From Symbiodinium natans (lineage: Eukaryota; Sar; Dinophyceae; Suessiales; Symbiodiniaceae): 64,000 nucleotides of DNA. Under the pieces are notes generated by a model that saw nothing but the letters and a program-made list of their open reading frames with translations, was not told the DNA's origin and made no database searches. The stretch spans positions 35,731 to 99,730 of the forward strand of contig CAJNDS010000643.1 in the NCBI GenBank assembly GCA_905221605.1, given 5' to 3'. The stretch's first letter is position 1. Each line of letters opens with the position of its first letter. Shown here in pieces: positions 33,265 through 45,000 of the stretch. Position numbers and translations under genes: made by a program.

Positions 33265-33631
33265 CGTGAAAAACCGAAGGTCCCTCTGGTACCTTTTCCC
33301 TTGAAAGCACGAACCCTGACCTCTCACACAAGTGCGGACAACTCTTTTTTCACAGTAGAGCCACTTGAGCCAAAAGTCACGAAGTGCACAAACTAAACGA
33401 ATTCTCTCTTGTGAGCTTAAACTCAGCTTCAGAACGAAGTTTCTACACACTGCACACTCACTTTAAATAGCGAATTGGGCAAAAACACACTCGTATGATT
33501 TCCTTAGAAATCAACGAGGCATAAACCATCGAGGATGGGATCACACGGATTCCCAATCACTCCGAAGCAAAACAAATACAAGCTGATCCAAAACATGACA
33601 AAAACATCACTGATCAGCCACAATCTTCCAC
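33265..33631 (-). repeat. 5' LTR of element A
   Basis: It matches the left LTR. As the 5' LTR it should carry the promoter of element A, although no classical TATA box stands out, which is usual in dinoflagellates. The minus strand contains TTTTGGCTCAAG (33364-33375), identical to the last 12 bases of the dinoflagellate spliced leader. Confidence 0.93.
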
Positions 33632-33637
33632 ACGTCG
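33632..33637. repeat. target-site duplication of element A, right copy
   Basis: The sequence acgtcg directly follows the right LTR and matches 23766-23771. Confidence 0.75.
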
Positions 33638-34015
33638 AGCCCAACAAGACCGACCTGCTGTGGTATTGGCGCTGTGCGAGCATAGTGCGAAGCACTCTCC
33701 GTGGCAAATTTTTTCAAATTTTCCAAAATGCAAGTTTCACCACTTTTCAAGGTTTTTGGAGTTAATTTTCATTGTTTGCCAGGCGTCGCTGGGTTGTTGT
33801 TCAGCTCTCTGCATTGGTATTAGCAGGAATTTGCCCACACGGAATTTCTAAAACCTGCATATTTTCAGAAATTTGAATTTTTGTTTTTGAAAACCATGAA
33901 AAAAAATGTGTTTTTTTCTTTTGTTAAAAACTTTTTGTTTGCTCCCATTTTACCGGCAAGATAGCATGTAGGAATTCCAAAATGATTTGTTTTCAAGCCA
34001 ACCATTCCACAGAAT

Positions 34016-34690
34016 GCATTCTAGATTTTTTGGACGCCGCGTTTCAGTGTTTTTTTGAAAATTTTCAAAATTTAAATTTTGATCCAAACCAGCCGGTTGG
34101 CTTAGTTGCAAAAATTTAGTTAAGGCTCATTTTGTTTTCAGATCATTTCGTTGACAATGTTTCAAACAAGGAAAAGTTGAAAAACAAAAAAACATCAATT
34201 GATGTTTTAAATTGTTCTCAAGCGATTTTGTTTTCTAAACCAAAATCAGTATTCAGACTTTGAAATGCTTAAAAACCAGTGTTCCTGTTTTGAATGTTTT
34301 TTTTTCCATTTTTGTAAATTTTGAAAACAATCTGCTTTGACCCAAGGAACTTTGAAACCAGTGTTTTTCTGGTTTTAAATGTTTTTCATGTTGGAAATTA
34401 CAAAATAATTTGCTTAACAGGGCATCTTCAATTTGCTCAAGTTTGGTCTTGCCTTGCATGTTTCAAGCTGAAAAACACAGCCAAAGTTTTTTTAAGGTCA
34501 TGTTTATTTCTTTGTTGGTAGCTTTGTTCAGCCTTTGCAACACAGACCAAGTTCTTTGAAGTCCTGTTTCATTGCTGGTGGTTTTGTTTCAGCCTTTTCT
34601 GCAAACAGGAAAAATGCACGTCAAGTCAAGCAGCAGAAAAAAAACAGGCTGAGTTTGAAGTCTTGGCTTTGACAAGATGGGCTGCGACGA
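34016..34690. repeat. direct duplication, copy 1
   Basis: It shares the same order of blocks with 34915-35500: 'cgccgcgttt', 'gccggttggct', 'atttcgttgacaatgttt', 'cagactttgaaatgctt', then 'accaagttctttgaagtcctg' and 'ttttctgcaaacaggaaaaa'. Divergence and indels are substantial except in the last 130 bp. Confidence 0.85.
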
Positions 34691-34914
34691 CCGAATTGCA
34701 GACCGATGGCGACGCGTGGGTGGTGGCCGTGGACATGAGTCATGACTCAATGACTTATGACTCATGACTATGACATGACTTATGACTCATAACTTATGAC
34801 CCTTTGTTGGTTTGATGGTAGGTGCGCTGTCTCATCCCTCTTTGAATCTCATTGCTCTAGCTTCTGGGGCGCTGTTGCGTCGAAGAAGCAGTGGAGGAAA
34901 AAAAATGACTTATG

Positions 34915-35500
34915 ACTTCCACAAAATACATTCTGTTTTTTTTTGAACGCCGCGTTTTTTCTAATGTTTTTTAAGATTTTCAATATGTTAAATTTTTGAT
35001 CCAAAGCAAGCCGGTTGGCTCAGTTTCAAAAAGTTAGTATGGATCATCTTGTTCATTTCGTTGACAATGTTTTTCAAACAAGGAAAAATTGAACAAAAAT
35101 TAATTAACGTTTTTTTTGATTTTGTTTTTCAGGCAAGTTTGTTCAGGGCGATTTTGTTTCTAAACAAGGCATTCCAAAATTATTATTCATATTGCAGACT
35201 TTGAAATGCTTCGAAACCAGTTTTTTTCTGTGTTTTAAACGTTTTTTCATGTTTGAAATTTTAAAAACAATTTGCTTTAAAAAACGTAGCAAAAAAGCAT
35301 CTCCAATTTGCATCTCAAGCATGGTGTGGCCTGCATGTGTCAAGCCAGGACAGCTGAAAAACACAGACCAAGTTCTTTGAAGTCCTGTTTCATTGCTGGT
35401 GGTTTTGTTTCAGCCTTTTCTGCAAACAGGAAAAAATGCACGTCAAGCCAAACAGCAGAAAAGAAAGATGGGCTGAGTTTGAAGTCTTGGCTGGATTCGA
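34915..35500. repeat. direct duplication, copy 2
   Basis: This is the partner of 34016-34690. The last stretch (35362-35460) is nearly identical to copy 1, which suggests recent conversion or a different age for that part. Confidence 0.85.
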
Positions 35501-35639
35501 CGCGAACAAAGCTGAAAGGAAACCAAGGCAGTTTTTCATTGTTCATGACCCGTGTTTGTGGCCGATGGGTTGCGGCGGCCGCAATGACTCACGTGACTGC
35601 CGTGACTGTGGCTGTGACTGTGACTGATTCATGGTTCCT

Positions 35640-36044
35640 GATTCATGATGATCTCATGACTCATGACTCATGACTCATGACTCGTGGCTCATCATGATCT
35701 CATGTCATGAGTCATGACTGAATGAATGATTGATGACTGATGATTGATGATTCATACTTCACAATGCATAATGATTCATGATGCGATGCGATGATGCGAT
35801 TATGATTGATGCCAATGCCAGGCAATGCGGCGGCAATGCCAGGCCAGGACCGCGTGCCAGCACCAGGACCGCCGGGAAGCCGGACTGCCAAGATGCCAGG
35901 GCTCAGGACTCAGGACCTGGCAGGATGATGATGACGACGATGATTGATGATGATGATGATGGTGATGCTGATGATGATGATACAATGACACGATGTGATG
36001 ATATATGATATGCTATGATCTGATATGATGATGATGATGATGGT

Positions 36045-36080
<36 letters not shown>

Positions 36081-36100
36081 CTGCTGATGATCTTCTGCTG
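35640..36100. repeat. ATG/TGA-rich microsatellite region
   Basis: Degenerate 'catgactcatgact' units give way to long (atg)n/(tga)n tracts, e.g. 35940-35982 and 36025-36085. His- or Asp-run frames here are repeat artefacts. Confidence 0.9.
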
Positions 36101-36186
36101 AGGATCTGCTGACGCTGCTGGGCAATATGAGACTCTTGATGAGACTGCCGACAGGTTTGTTAATCTGGCCCTATGGCCCTAGAACA

Positions 36187-36560
36187 CCATGCCGCGCCCG
36201 AAATTTCGGCCATACTTAGCTCCGTCGTAGGTAATGGGGCCATGTAATCCATGTGGCCCCCTGATTTGATGCCAAGCAGAGAGTGCTTCGCACCCCCATT
36301 TTGCCGTCAGGCAAAAAACCCAAGTATCCGTATGGTTGGCGCTCCGCCCTGCCTGCAGGCCTCCTGGGACACCTGCCCACTGACCTAAGGGATTCCGCTA
36401 CTCGGGTCCACCGTATACTTGGTTGTAGGGCGCGCTGGAAAGGAAAGCCACCATGGCCGCTGGCGGCACATTGACCTGGAGGGTTATTTCCCTTCCTCCC
36501 GCGCATCGGCTAAAGGGGGCAAATTGGGCCTCCGCCCTTGCCCCCTTCAGCCAATGTGAA
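36187..36560. repeat. GC-rich island, possible dispersed repeat
   Basis: Its composition contrasts sharply with the AT-rich DNA on both sides. It begins with a 12-bp palindrome ccgaaatttcgg (36198-36209). The 12-mer atgccgcgcccg at its left edge (36189-36200) recurs at 37065-37076. I see no clear RNA polymerase III boxes, so a SINE is only a possibility. Confidence 0.35.
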
Positions 36561-37266
36561 GGACAGACACAAGTAGGTTTTTGAATTTCAAAACAAAAAT
36601 GTTTCAGTACAAACATTTTTCAGCATATGCAGGTTGTGGGCCTCACATTGTTTGAATCTGGAAAATCTCTTTCTCAAGTTTATTTCTTTTGTTTTTCACA
36701 CTTTCTTTGCCAAAGAAAAAACACTAATCTTTGACAAGTGCACAAATTTGGCATTTTTGGGATTTGTTGTTCATTCACTCAAAAAATTCATTTGGCATGA
36801 ATTTCTTCAAAATCTATTGGAAACACTAGTTTAAATTGACTTAGAATGCATTAATGCCATAATTTATGAAGAAAAAAGAAGATTTTTTGCTTCCTAAAGA
36901 TTCATTGTTAACAGAGCACGTGCCATGGTGCTTCCATGATGCAACATCAGAAGTGCTGTAGCATCTTTATTAGATGTAGCACCACGGGTGTCAATGTTTT
37001 GCCACCTGTGATGCATCGTCCAAAAAAAGAATGTGCATTGAAGATGGCAAGACTGCCACCTGTGATGCCGCGCCCGCCAAATCTTTAATTGGATTTTTAC
37101 ATACCTTACAAATCCACCATTATTGCACCTTAGAATTAGTTCTGTCTTCTTCTTACATCTCTTTTTATTGTCAGGTGGTTCTACAGAAATAATTCTTGGA
37201 AAGCACATTTTCATTTTTGTTCTTTCTTTTAGAAGCTAATTTTGAGAGCCTTGAAGCCACGTTGAG

Positions 37267-38773
37267 TTGCCGGAGGACGTGCGTGATGAGAGAGGCCATT
37301 GGGAACAGTGCAGTGGTCAAAACCACTCCAGAGGGAAGGTTGTTGTTAAGCTCGGTGGGGGACTCGTAACAGTTCAGAAGTCGATGGCCGACATATCCGA
37401 AGTTGAGCTTGATTTGGGGCTCACTTATCAAGGAATGATCAAGGAGCTGAATGCGCTTAAGAGCCTTGCGGTAGAGGCGAAAGGTCATCTGGGATATGGA
37501 GAAGATCCTATATTCTATCAACATTTATTTTGGTTTTTGGACATCCATAAGTTTACATCTTAATAATTCGTGCATTTGGAATTATTTCCATAATAATTTC
37601 TGGGATTTTACAATTAATCTTTGGTAACCAATCAATGATCTTTGCCATGTTCTATTTCTCAGCTGGGGATCTCCTCACCGACCGCGTCTGCGGAAAGCTT
37701 ACGAGTGTTCCTTGCAATGGCAGGAGCAAAGGGGCACAACATGCTGGGAATTAACGTGTCCACTGCTTTCCTCTTTGCAAAAGCTTCAAGAGAAAGATGT
37801 CGTCGTCAGCATGCCTAAGGGATGCCGGGGTTTAAGAGGTGAGAAACTGTATCTCCGCCTTAAAAAGGCACTATACGGCCTCAGGTCCGCCGCTCTTCAC
37901 TGGACCAAGCACCTTTCGTGCTGAAGTCTTGCCCAACTGAACCCTGTTTGTTCGTGGGTGAGTACGGAGGCAAGGGTGCTTCTGTTGGCCTATGTCGACG
38001 ACATTCTGCTGGGACGGCGAAATCACGTTCTTGGGGCGCAAGATCCTGAGATCGGAGCCGCAGGGTTCGTTGAAGTTTGGAATGGATCCGGGATATCTTG
38101 ATGACGTCATGGAAGAGTAGAACCTCAAGGGCGCAAAGGGGTGTCCGAATCCGCCGAACCTCAGGGATCTGTATGACAGGCGCTTGAAGTGAAGCGTTGT
38201 CCCGACCTCTAAGCCAGGAGGCGTCTGCACGTTTCCGCAGGGCGCTGGGGAAAATGTCCTGGCTGGCGACGACACGCGGAGATCTTGTGTATTTCATCAG
38301 CGTGCTGGCACGCGGCCAGGCAGACCCCAGGGAGTATCACGAGAGAGCCATCCGGGGCACTCTGAGGACCTCAAAACGGTCTCAAGTTTCTTCCAAATCT
38401 TTCCACGTCAGAGAGATCAAGACCTGCGAATCAGGGTATTCGTGGACGCATCTTGGGGTTCGGAGCGGTCGGTTTCGCGCAGATCGATCTCCGGAGGGTG
38501 CGCCATGCTGGGTTCCGCCTGCGTGAAATCGTGGGCCCGACTCCAGCAGTCTGTAGCTCTCTCTTCCGCAGAATCCAAGTTATACGCACTGACTGAAGGG
38601 GCGGGGGAATCGATGGGTCTCAGATGTTCGGTAGGACACGGAACTGGCCTCCAGCCTGAGAGTCAGTATGTGCCCACCATTTATTGCGACAGTGAGGCCG
38701 CGATAAACATCTCTAAGATGGAGGGGCTGAGGAAGCTGAGACACATCGATCTGAGGGCGTGCTTCATTCAGCA
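37267..38773 (+). pseudogene. copia element C, reverse transcriptase and RNase H (left part, split by LINE)
   Basis: This segment starts with a pre-RT piece ('VELDLGLTYQGMIKELNAL', about 37400-37460). It is interrupted by an AT-rich stretch (about 37505-37663, ending ...ttctcag), then gives 'SSPTASAESLRVFLAMAG'. The first catalytic box reads GINVSTAFL, with Asn in place of the usual Asp. Two frameshifts follow (near 37790 and 37960). The YVDD box 'LLAYVDDILLG' (about 37985) and RNase H with VDASWG, SSAESKL and YCDSEAA follow to the LINE junction at 38773. No gag, protease or integrase is visible upstream. It is a dead copy. Confidence 0.85.
38761..38773. repeat. 13-bp target-site duplication of the LINE, left copy
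   Basis: The sequence gcttcattcagca is repeated perfectly at 49358-49370. It belongs to the RNase H codons of element C. Confidence 0.95.
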
Positions 38774-39006
38774 AGGCTCACAGCCGTAGCAACTTGGTAG
38801 TGGGGTTTTTCGTGTCTTTTCGTGCTTTCTTCTCCCTCTTTTCCTCTCTTCGCTCCCTCTTTCTCCCCCTTTCTTTTCTTCCTTTCGGTGGTGTTTGGGG
38901 TGGGTTCCGGGTGTGGGTCCTGGTCCTCCCTCTCTTCTGGTTTGATTTCGGGCAGGCCGGCCGTGGGCGGGGTAGCTTGCTAGCTTGCAGTTCTTGCTGC
39001 ATCGCC
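38774..39006 (+). promoter_or_regulatory. pyrimidine-rich 5' leader of the LINE
   Basis: It is dominated by T and C (for example 38811-38885), ending at gccATGG with a good start context at 39007. An in-frame ATG at 38794 would add 71 residues, mostly Phe/Leu/Ser-rich, which look like a translated leader. An internal promoter is expected here for a LINE, but none can be recognised by motif. Confidence 0.5.
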
Positions 39007-42000
39007 ATGGCATTCCCTCTGCGATTCCTGCTTTCTTTCTGGATTTTCCTGCATGTGCTGGCGGGCCCGGAGGTTGACGAGCTCTACGCTGAACTTTTGG
39101 CGGAGGCCGACATGCCAAGCCTGACTGCCCCGATGGCAGCTCCGGTTAATGCATCTGCAGCATCATCTGAAGTGACCGGTGCCAGCTCTGCCAGCTTGGT
39201 GCCGCCCTTGCCAAATGCGACCGCTGCACCTGCCACACCGACTCTTGGTCGCAAGCCGAAGGTGCGCCCTGGCCCTACGAATCTTCTACACGAGCTGCTC
39301 CATGGGCCGCCAACGATCACTGCTGCTGCGGAAGACACAGGCCACGCGGGTCTGTCGGACCCCTCTCCTGCGGACGGTGCCACCATGCTTAGTGGCCCAC
39401 CTGCGGAGATCTTCCTCGGGTACACGGTGAACACGGAGGGCGAGACGGGCGAGGCTTGGGCTCCTGACGACACTATGGTTGATGTGATGCTGGACAGCCC
39501 GGACAGCGAGCTTGAAGAGCTGCCAACACTGCAAGCGCAGCCTATCACTGGGTCAGGGTCTGAGGCTGGATCTGAGCCTACAGAAGACCCCAGCAATTCC
39601 TCAGAGCCTGATGCCAGCTGCAGCACTGGAGCACCACATCGCCCTCCTCCTGCCGTTACACCGCGCTCCGGGGTATATGTTCACAGTCAAGCCTGCCAGG
39701 CGGTACCAACCACACGCAGCGTGTCAGTTCAGGCGGAGGGCTCGGCCATCGATGATGCGATACAGAAGCGGCACATGCCGAGACCGTTGCCCCCACCCAA
39801 GCACAGACGAGAAGGCCAGTCGTGTGATCTTTCGGACCCTTGTTTCGTTCAGGGTTGTCGCTGGGTTGGGGTTGATTGCTTCTGTCCCGCACTGCACTTA
39901 CTGGCTTGCATGTGTCGGTTTTCACTGACCTCGCAGGCTGAAGTAATGATGTGCAATGACAAGCACATGATCCCTACATGGCAGGCCATTGCTGCACTCC
40001 CGTGCCCTCATGTGCATGCACCGCGCCACACCCGCCAACCGAAGCCACAGGATGCCGCTGAATCACCTGGTACCCTTGTCATCAGACTGGACCGCCTGGA
40101 TCCAACTGCACTTGTACGTTGTGCAAGACAAATCCATGGCACCATGCTATGTACCTCCCATACTGCAGGATCAACTACGTGCAGACAGCTGAGTCCGGCC
40201 TTGGACGAACGCCCTGCCCAGACTGCGCTATCTGAAGTCTGGGTAGACTGCCGCCACCAGCTGCTGAGACGCTGGACGCAAAATGCATCCCTGTGCACAG
40301 AGAGAGCAGCCCCGTCCGGGGTCATGTTGCTTCGACAGCCTCCTCGCAGAGGCATCATGCAGTCTGCCCTTCGACGCACACATGTGTTCAATGTCAGCAG
40401 TGACCGTTTCCACACATGCTTCACCTATATGTGCAAATTAGGCTCCAGGCTGTGCGGGCATAGATACAGGGCACCCGAGGCGCCTCCAACTACTGCTGCA
40501 CCGAGGCCCAAGGTCATAGGTACTCCCCTCCTCGCAATCCATATGCCCCCTGTCCAGGACATGGAAAAACTGTTCGGCTCCACCTCGGACTCGACCTCCA
40601 GCTCGGACGTCGACTCGGATCAGGCCAACCTTGAAAGGCGCCTTGACGTTGCGGTGGAGGCACACAGGATAACCATGCACTGCCCAGAGGTCCGAACATC
40701 CAGAGGTGAACCGGCCATGTTGGTGGCACAGCTCATCCTTCATGCTTGGCATAGGATTGCACATTTGACGAGTGGCTCCTCAGCATCAGTGCCGTGCCCA
40801 GATGCTGCCTCGCTCTCCACTCGCACATACCTGTCCTGTGAGGGCAATGCCTCCTCTCCATCTGTGACTGCAACGGGATATGCTGAGGAGCGTCATGTCA
40901 GGCCCAGGCTCCAGGACACACACACGAGCACACAGCATGCTGCTGTGATGATGCGACCGGGCACTACTGCTCGCATGTATGAGCACATGCCTGGCTGTTG
41001 CTTGCCTCTTGGTGTACAGATTGATGATGCTCTGTCTGCCCTGCCAACAGCTGAAAGGGACAGGACCGTCCCATCAATCAGTGACGTGCTCCAACGGCGA
41101 CCGACCACCGATCATATCAGCAGCAACCTCGGATACCTGCATCTTTCCAAGTGCATACCTGGCTCGCCTGATGTCCGCCCCAGGTACGTGTCCTGTGAAC
41201 CATCACCAACAAGACGGTCCCGGCAACTCCTAGATATCGAGGTTCACCTAAAGGCCGAGCCGGTTGGCCACTGCCAGAACGCCTGCCACCGCCAAAAGTG
41301 TTCTGCAGGGATTGGAGACAGGGCTCATTGTTCTTCTGCATCTGTATCGCTGACTAAGCATGCACTGAGCTTCACTGCGTACACGAACGTAGCCGCTGCG
41401 TCACCTGGACCCTATACATGTTCTGCAGCCCATCCTACACTGCAAGCACGCGGTCTTGTGTCTGAATGGGGCATACGTTCTACATCACCCCGTTTGCTCC
41501 GAGCTCACTCTTGCGCACTAGCATGTGCAAGTGCTGCGAACTGTCAGCGAGCCACTCCTGTGGTTTTCCTCGTTGCTCACTTGGGCCCAGGTCTGTCAAA
41601 GACTACATCCAGGCGGACTGTGATCGACACTAGATACTCCGTGGAACTCACGGAAGCAATCACCTTGTCTGAATCTGCCCAGGAGACTGTGCATGGAAAT
41701 TTGACCCTGACCTACGACAACTGGTGTGGAGCTCATTCTCTGAGCACACTCTTTCTGTTGGACATGCGTCCAGCGAGCACCGCACATCCCCTGCAAAATG
41801 CCTGTCCCATGTACTGTCATGCTGAGTTTCGGCCAGCTAGTAGAAGGGCTTCCCTCGGTTCTGCTAGGGTCCTGACCTCGCTATGGCGCCCAAGAAAACA
41901 CTCAAGAGGCCAGCCACCGGACAAAGCTCGAAACCGGGCCCCTCAATCCTGCGAAGGGGACGGTTTGCGCCTTCGAATGAAGACAGAAATGGGGCGATGG

Positions 42001-45000
42001 ACGAGCACACGCTCAGCGACAGCAATGACTCTGATAGGAATGCCCTTGACCTGCCCGAGGCCCCCTCAGTCTGTGGCTCAACTGTCGCAACAGGACCCAA
42101 GGCTGCACCGAATTCCCCGTCTTCCTCCTCCAGGACGGCCACGGACACGGATGATGCTCACAGTACTTCTGCTGGAGCAATTGGGGGTGCCCGATTTTCA
42201 CCGGGCCCTAGGATCAGACCATCGATTCCAGGTGAGGCCTACGCAGCCAGTACAGGTGAAACTCCTGCCTCCAGAACGGCAAGCATTCTTCGAGCTGGGC
42301 TCAGAGCCAGAGCAACACGCTCCAAAAGCCCGCCTCCACCCAGACCAAGCCCACCCATGGAAGCACCTGGAGGACCACCTCCACCCACAGTGGGGCATCT
42401 GCCTGCTGGACCCCCACCACCCACTGAGAGCATGGGACCCACTCTGCGACCACCACCTCATGGTGGGCTCCGGCCGATTACCGCCACCCATCCCCCAGCA
42501 GCACCCGTTGGAGGCTGCACAGCAGGAGGGCACTCTGATGGCCACCTTAGCCCGGCGGGACCCCCCGCACCGCGCCCAGCTGCCATTACCTTACCCCTCA
42601 CCTACTCGCCAGAGGGGACACCATCGGTCACACTCCCACCCGGATACGGAGCCCGACCGACCAACGGCATACACGCCTGGATCAGACCATCAGCCCGTGC
42701 TCCTGGCATCCTGGAAGGACGACCTCCACATGCGGGCATTGCAGCCCCAGGCTCCCCCAACACTCCCGCCATCCTTGAAGAAGCCACGGAGGATGGAGCA
42801 AGGGATACACCATGATGGCCCTTCGTGCCACTTGTTACCTCATGCCTGGCTCGCTCCCACGGCGCCTGCGCTTTTTCATGGCACCCCTGAACCCAGGGGT
42901 CGGATGTCTCCTAAACCCAGGATCATTGCTAGCAAAGCCTGGCACCTGCTACGTAGATGGAAATTCAGATACCTACGCATGTGCACCCGGAGCAAGAGAA
43001 AACGCAATGCAGCTTGTCTCTGGTGCTTGCATGACTGGGTGTCAAATGCACTTACCGCCCTTCTTCCCTTCCTTCTTTCCTCTCTCCTTCGTTCCTTGAC
43101 ACACTGTATCCCCATACCATATGCGCCAACAAAGGCTGATCGCGGTCCCAAGCCCGCGTCCCGAACGAGAACACGATCCAGGCTGCTCCTGTCACTACTC
43201 TTTCTTTGGCAAGTGCAAGCAAGCCGTGCTGCATCATTCAGTTCGGGTGAGCCGAGGGTTGGATCAGAGGCCACTGATCCTGGAGCCAGTACCTCACTTC
43301 CTTCTCGCCATACGCCGGCGAACCCAGGCCACTATGTCCCTACACTAACTGGCTGCAGAAAACGATCTTTTAAGAGAGCAGTCCTTCGTGCCAGACACTT
43401 TGGAATTACACGCTACCGAGGCAGACTTTGCTCCGTCCACGACCTTCTTGGCCGAGGTGAACAGTCACATCCTGACACCACGTCTCCACATCGGTCCATT
43501 CCTCGTCCCCCACCACCAGGTCTCAGATGCAACATTATGACCTGGAACGCGGGAGGCTTAACGGTCACGGTATGGAATGAATTCCTCACCTGGCTGTTAA
43601 AGACTCCGCATGGGCATGACATCGTATGTATCCAGGAGACGTACTGGCGGGATGACTTTGAATGGGACGATGATCACTGGTCATACATCCATCATGGAAG
43701 CCATAAGCCTAAGGAGGCAGGTCTACTCATGTGCATTTCCAAGAAACTGGCTCAACCACACATGATCAAGCACACCCCTGTCCTTGTCGGCAGGCTGCAG
43801 CATGTACGCATCTTCTTCCCCAAAGGCCATCAGCCATTAGACGTGCTCCATGTGTACCAACACGCATGGTATCATCAAAAGAATGATGATCAACAGGACT
43901 GGTGGAGAGGCGCAACTGAGCGCCGACATCGATTTCTTCAGAGGCTCCAGGCCACCGTTCGCAGCTTCCCTATTCGTAACCCGCTCTGTCTTATAGGTGA
44001 CTTCAACACCTCGCTGCCACACATGACAGGGCTCACTGGCATGGGTCGACCCACAAAATCCGGTCCACAATCCGACACTGCCGATCTGTGTGCGTTCTTA
44101 GAAGTCCATCGCCTCGTAGCTTGCAACACCTTTGGCAGGGCTCCTGCTGCTACCTTCGTCAATGAGTCCACAGGCGCCGTAACACAGATTGACTTCATCA
44201 TGCTCAGGCAGTTCCACAGTGATAGGGAGAGCAAAAAGGCCAAGCCGTTCAACTGGCCGGTAGCTGCCTCTCGCAAAGGGGCTCAACATATCCCCGTACA
44301 GGCCAGCTTCTCTCTAGACTGGAAGCCATGGGGCCTGTCTTCTGCCCTGGAACTCCAGAACAACATCCAACCCAGGCAAGTTTCCGACGCCCTCAAGCAG
44401 GATCCCAATCTGGAGGCCGACTTCGTCTGCAACCTAAAAGTCCGGCTTCCGCCTCAGCCCACTGCGGCCCAGCTCGATCTTGCGCTTAAGCAGGCTTGGC
44501 ATGACACCAGTGCCCGACCTGCCTTCTCCCCACCTGACATCAAAGACAGACCCCATGAACAGGTCCTTTCCCTCTGGCAGGCACGTGCGGCGTTACTTCA
44601 GGCACCGATCTCAGACTCCCAACTTCACAACTGCTTTCACCAATGGAGACTCCTTGCACCGGCCATTCGAGCTGAGCGCCTGCTGAAACAGGCGGCAAGA
44701 CAGCGCAAACGCAACTTCTTGAATGACTGCTTGTCACAAGCTGAGACAGCAGCTGCATCGGGCAATCACACAGTGGTGTATAGAATGCTCAAAGTGCTTG
44801 CCCCCAAGCAACAGCGCAAACGAATTCAAATTCGGACTCCTCAAGGCCAGGTGCAACGCCCTGCTGCTGAACGCGACACCCTTGTCGCGTACTATGAAGA
44901 ACTTTATCAGGCACCCTCAGCGGAACCTGCCCTGGATGCTTGTCCAGTGATATACACTGCCGATCACTGCTTGCATGCCCTGCGAGCCCTGCCACGACCC

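Larger units (their letters stand above)
23772..33631 (-). mobile_element. complete Ty1/copia retrotransposon A, 9.86 kb
   Basis: All structural parts are visible: left LTR 23772-24149 (3' LTR), right LTR 33265-33631 (5' LTR), primer-binding site adjoining the 5' LTR, a G-run polypurine tract adjoining the 3' LTR, an unbroken 2665-codon gag-pol frame, and a 6-bp direct repeat (acgtcg) on both outer edges. The LTRs differ by only a few substitutions and small indels, so the insertion is recent. Nothing in the sequence argues against it being autonomous. Confidence 0.93.
33638..37266. other. AT-rich intergenic spacer with duplication, microsatellite and GC-rich island
   Basis: No gene is recognised. 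The stretch contains two diverged direct copies of a segment of about 600 bp (34016-34690 and 34915-35500), short ATGAC-type repeats (34735-34800), an ATG/TGA microsatellite zone (35640-36100) and a GC-rich island (about 36187-36560). T- and A-rich sequence follows to 37250. The dominant coding strand changes from minus to plus across it. Confidence 0.55.
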
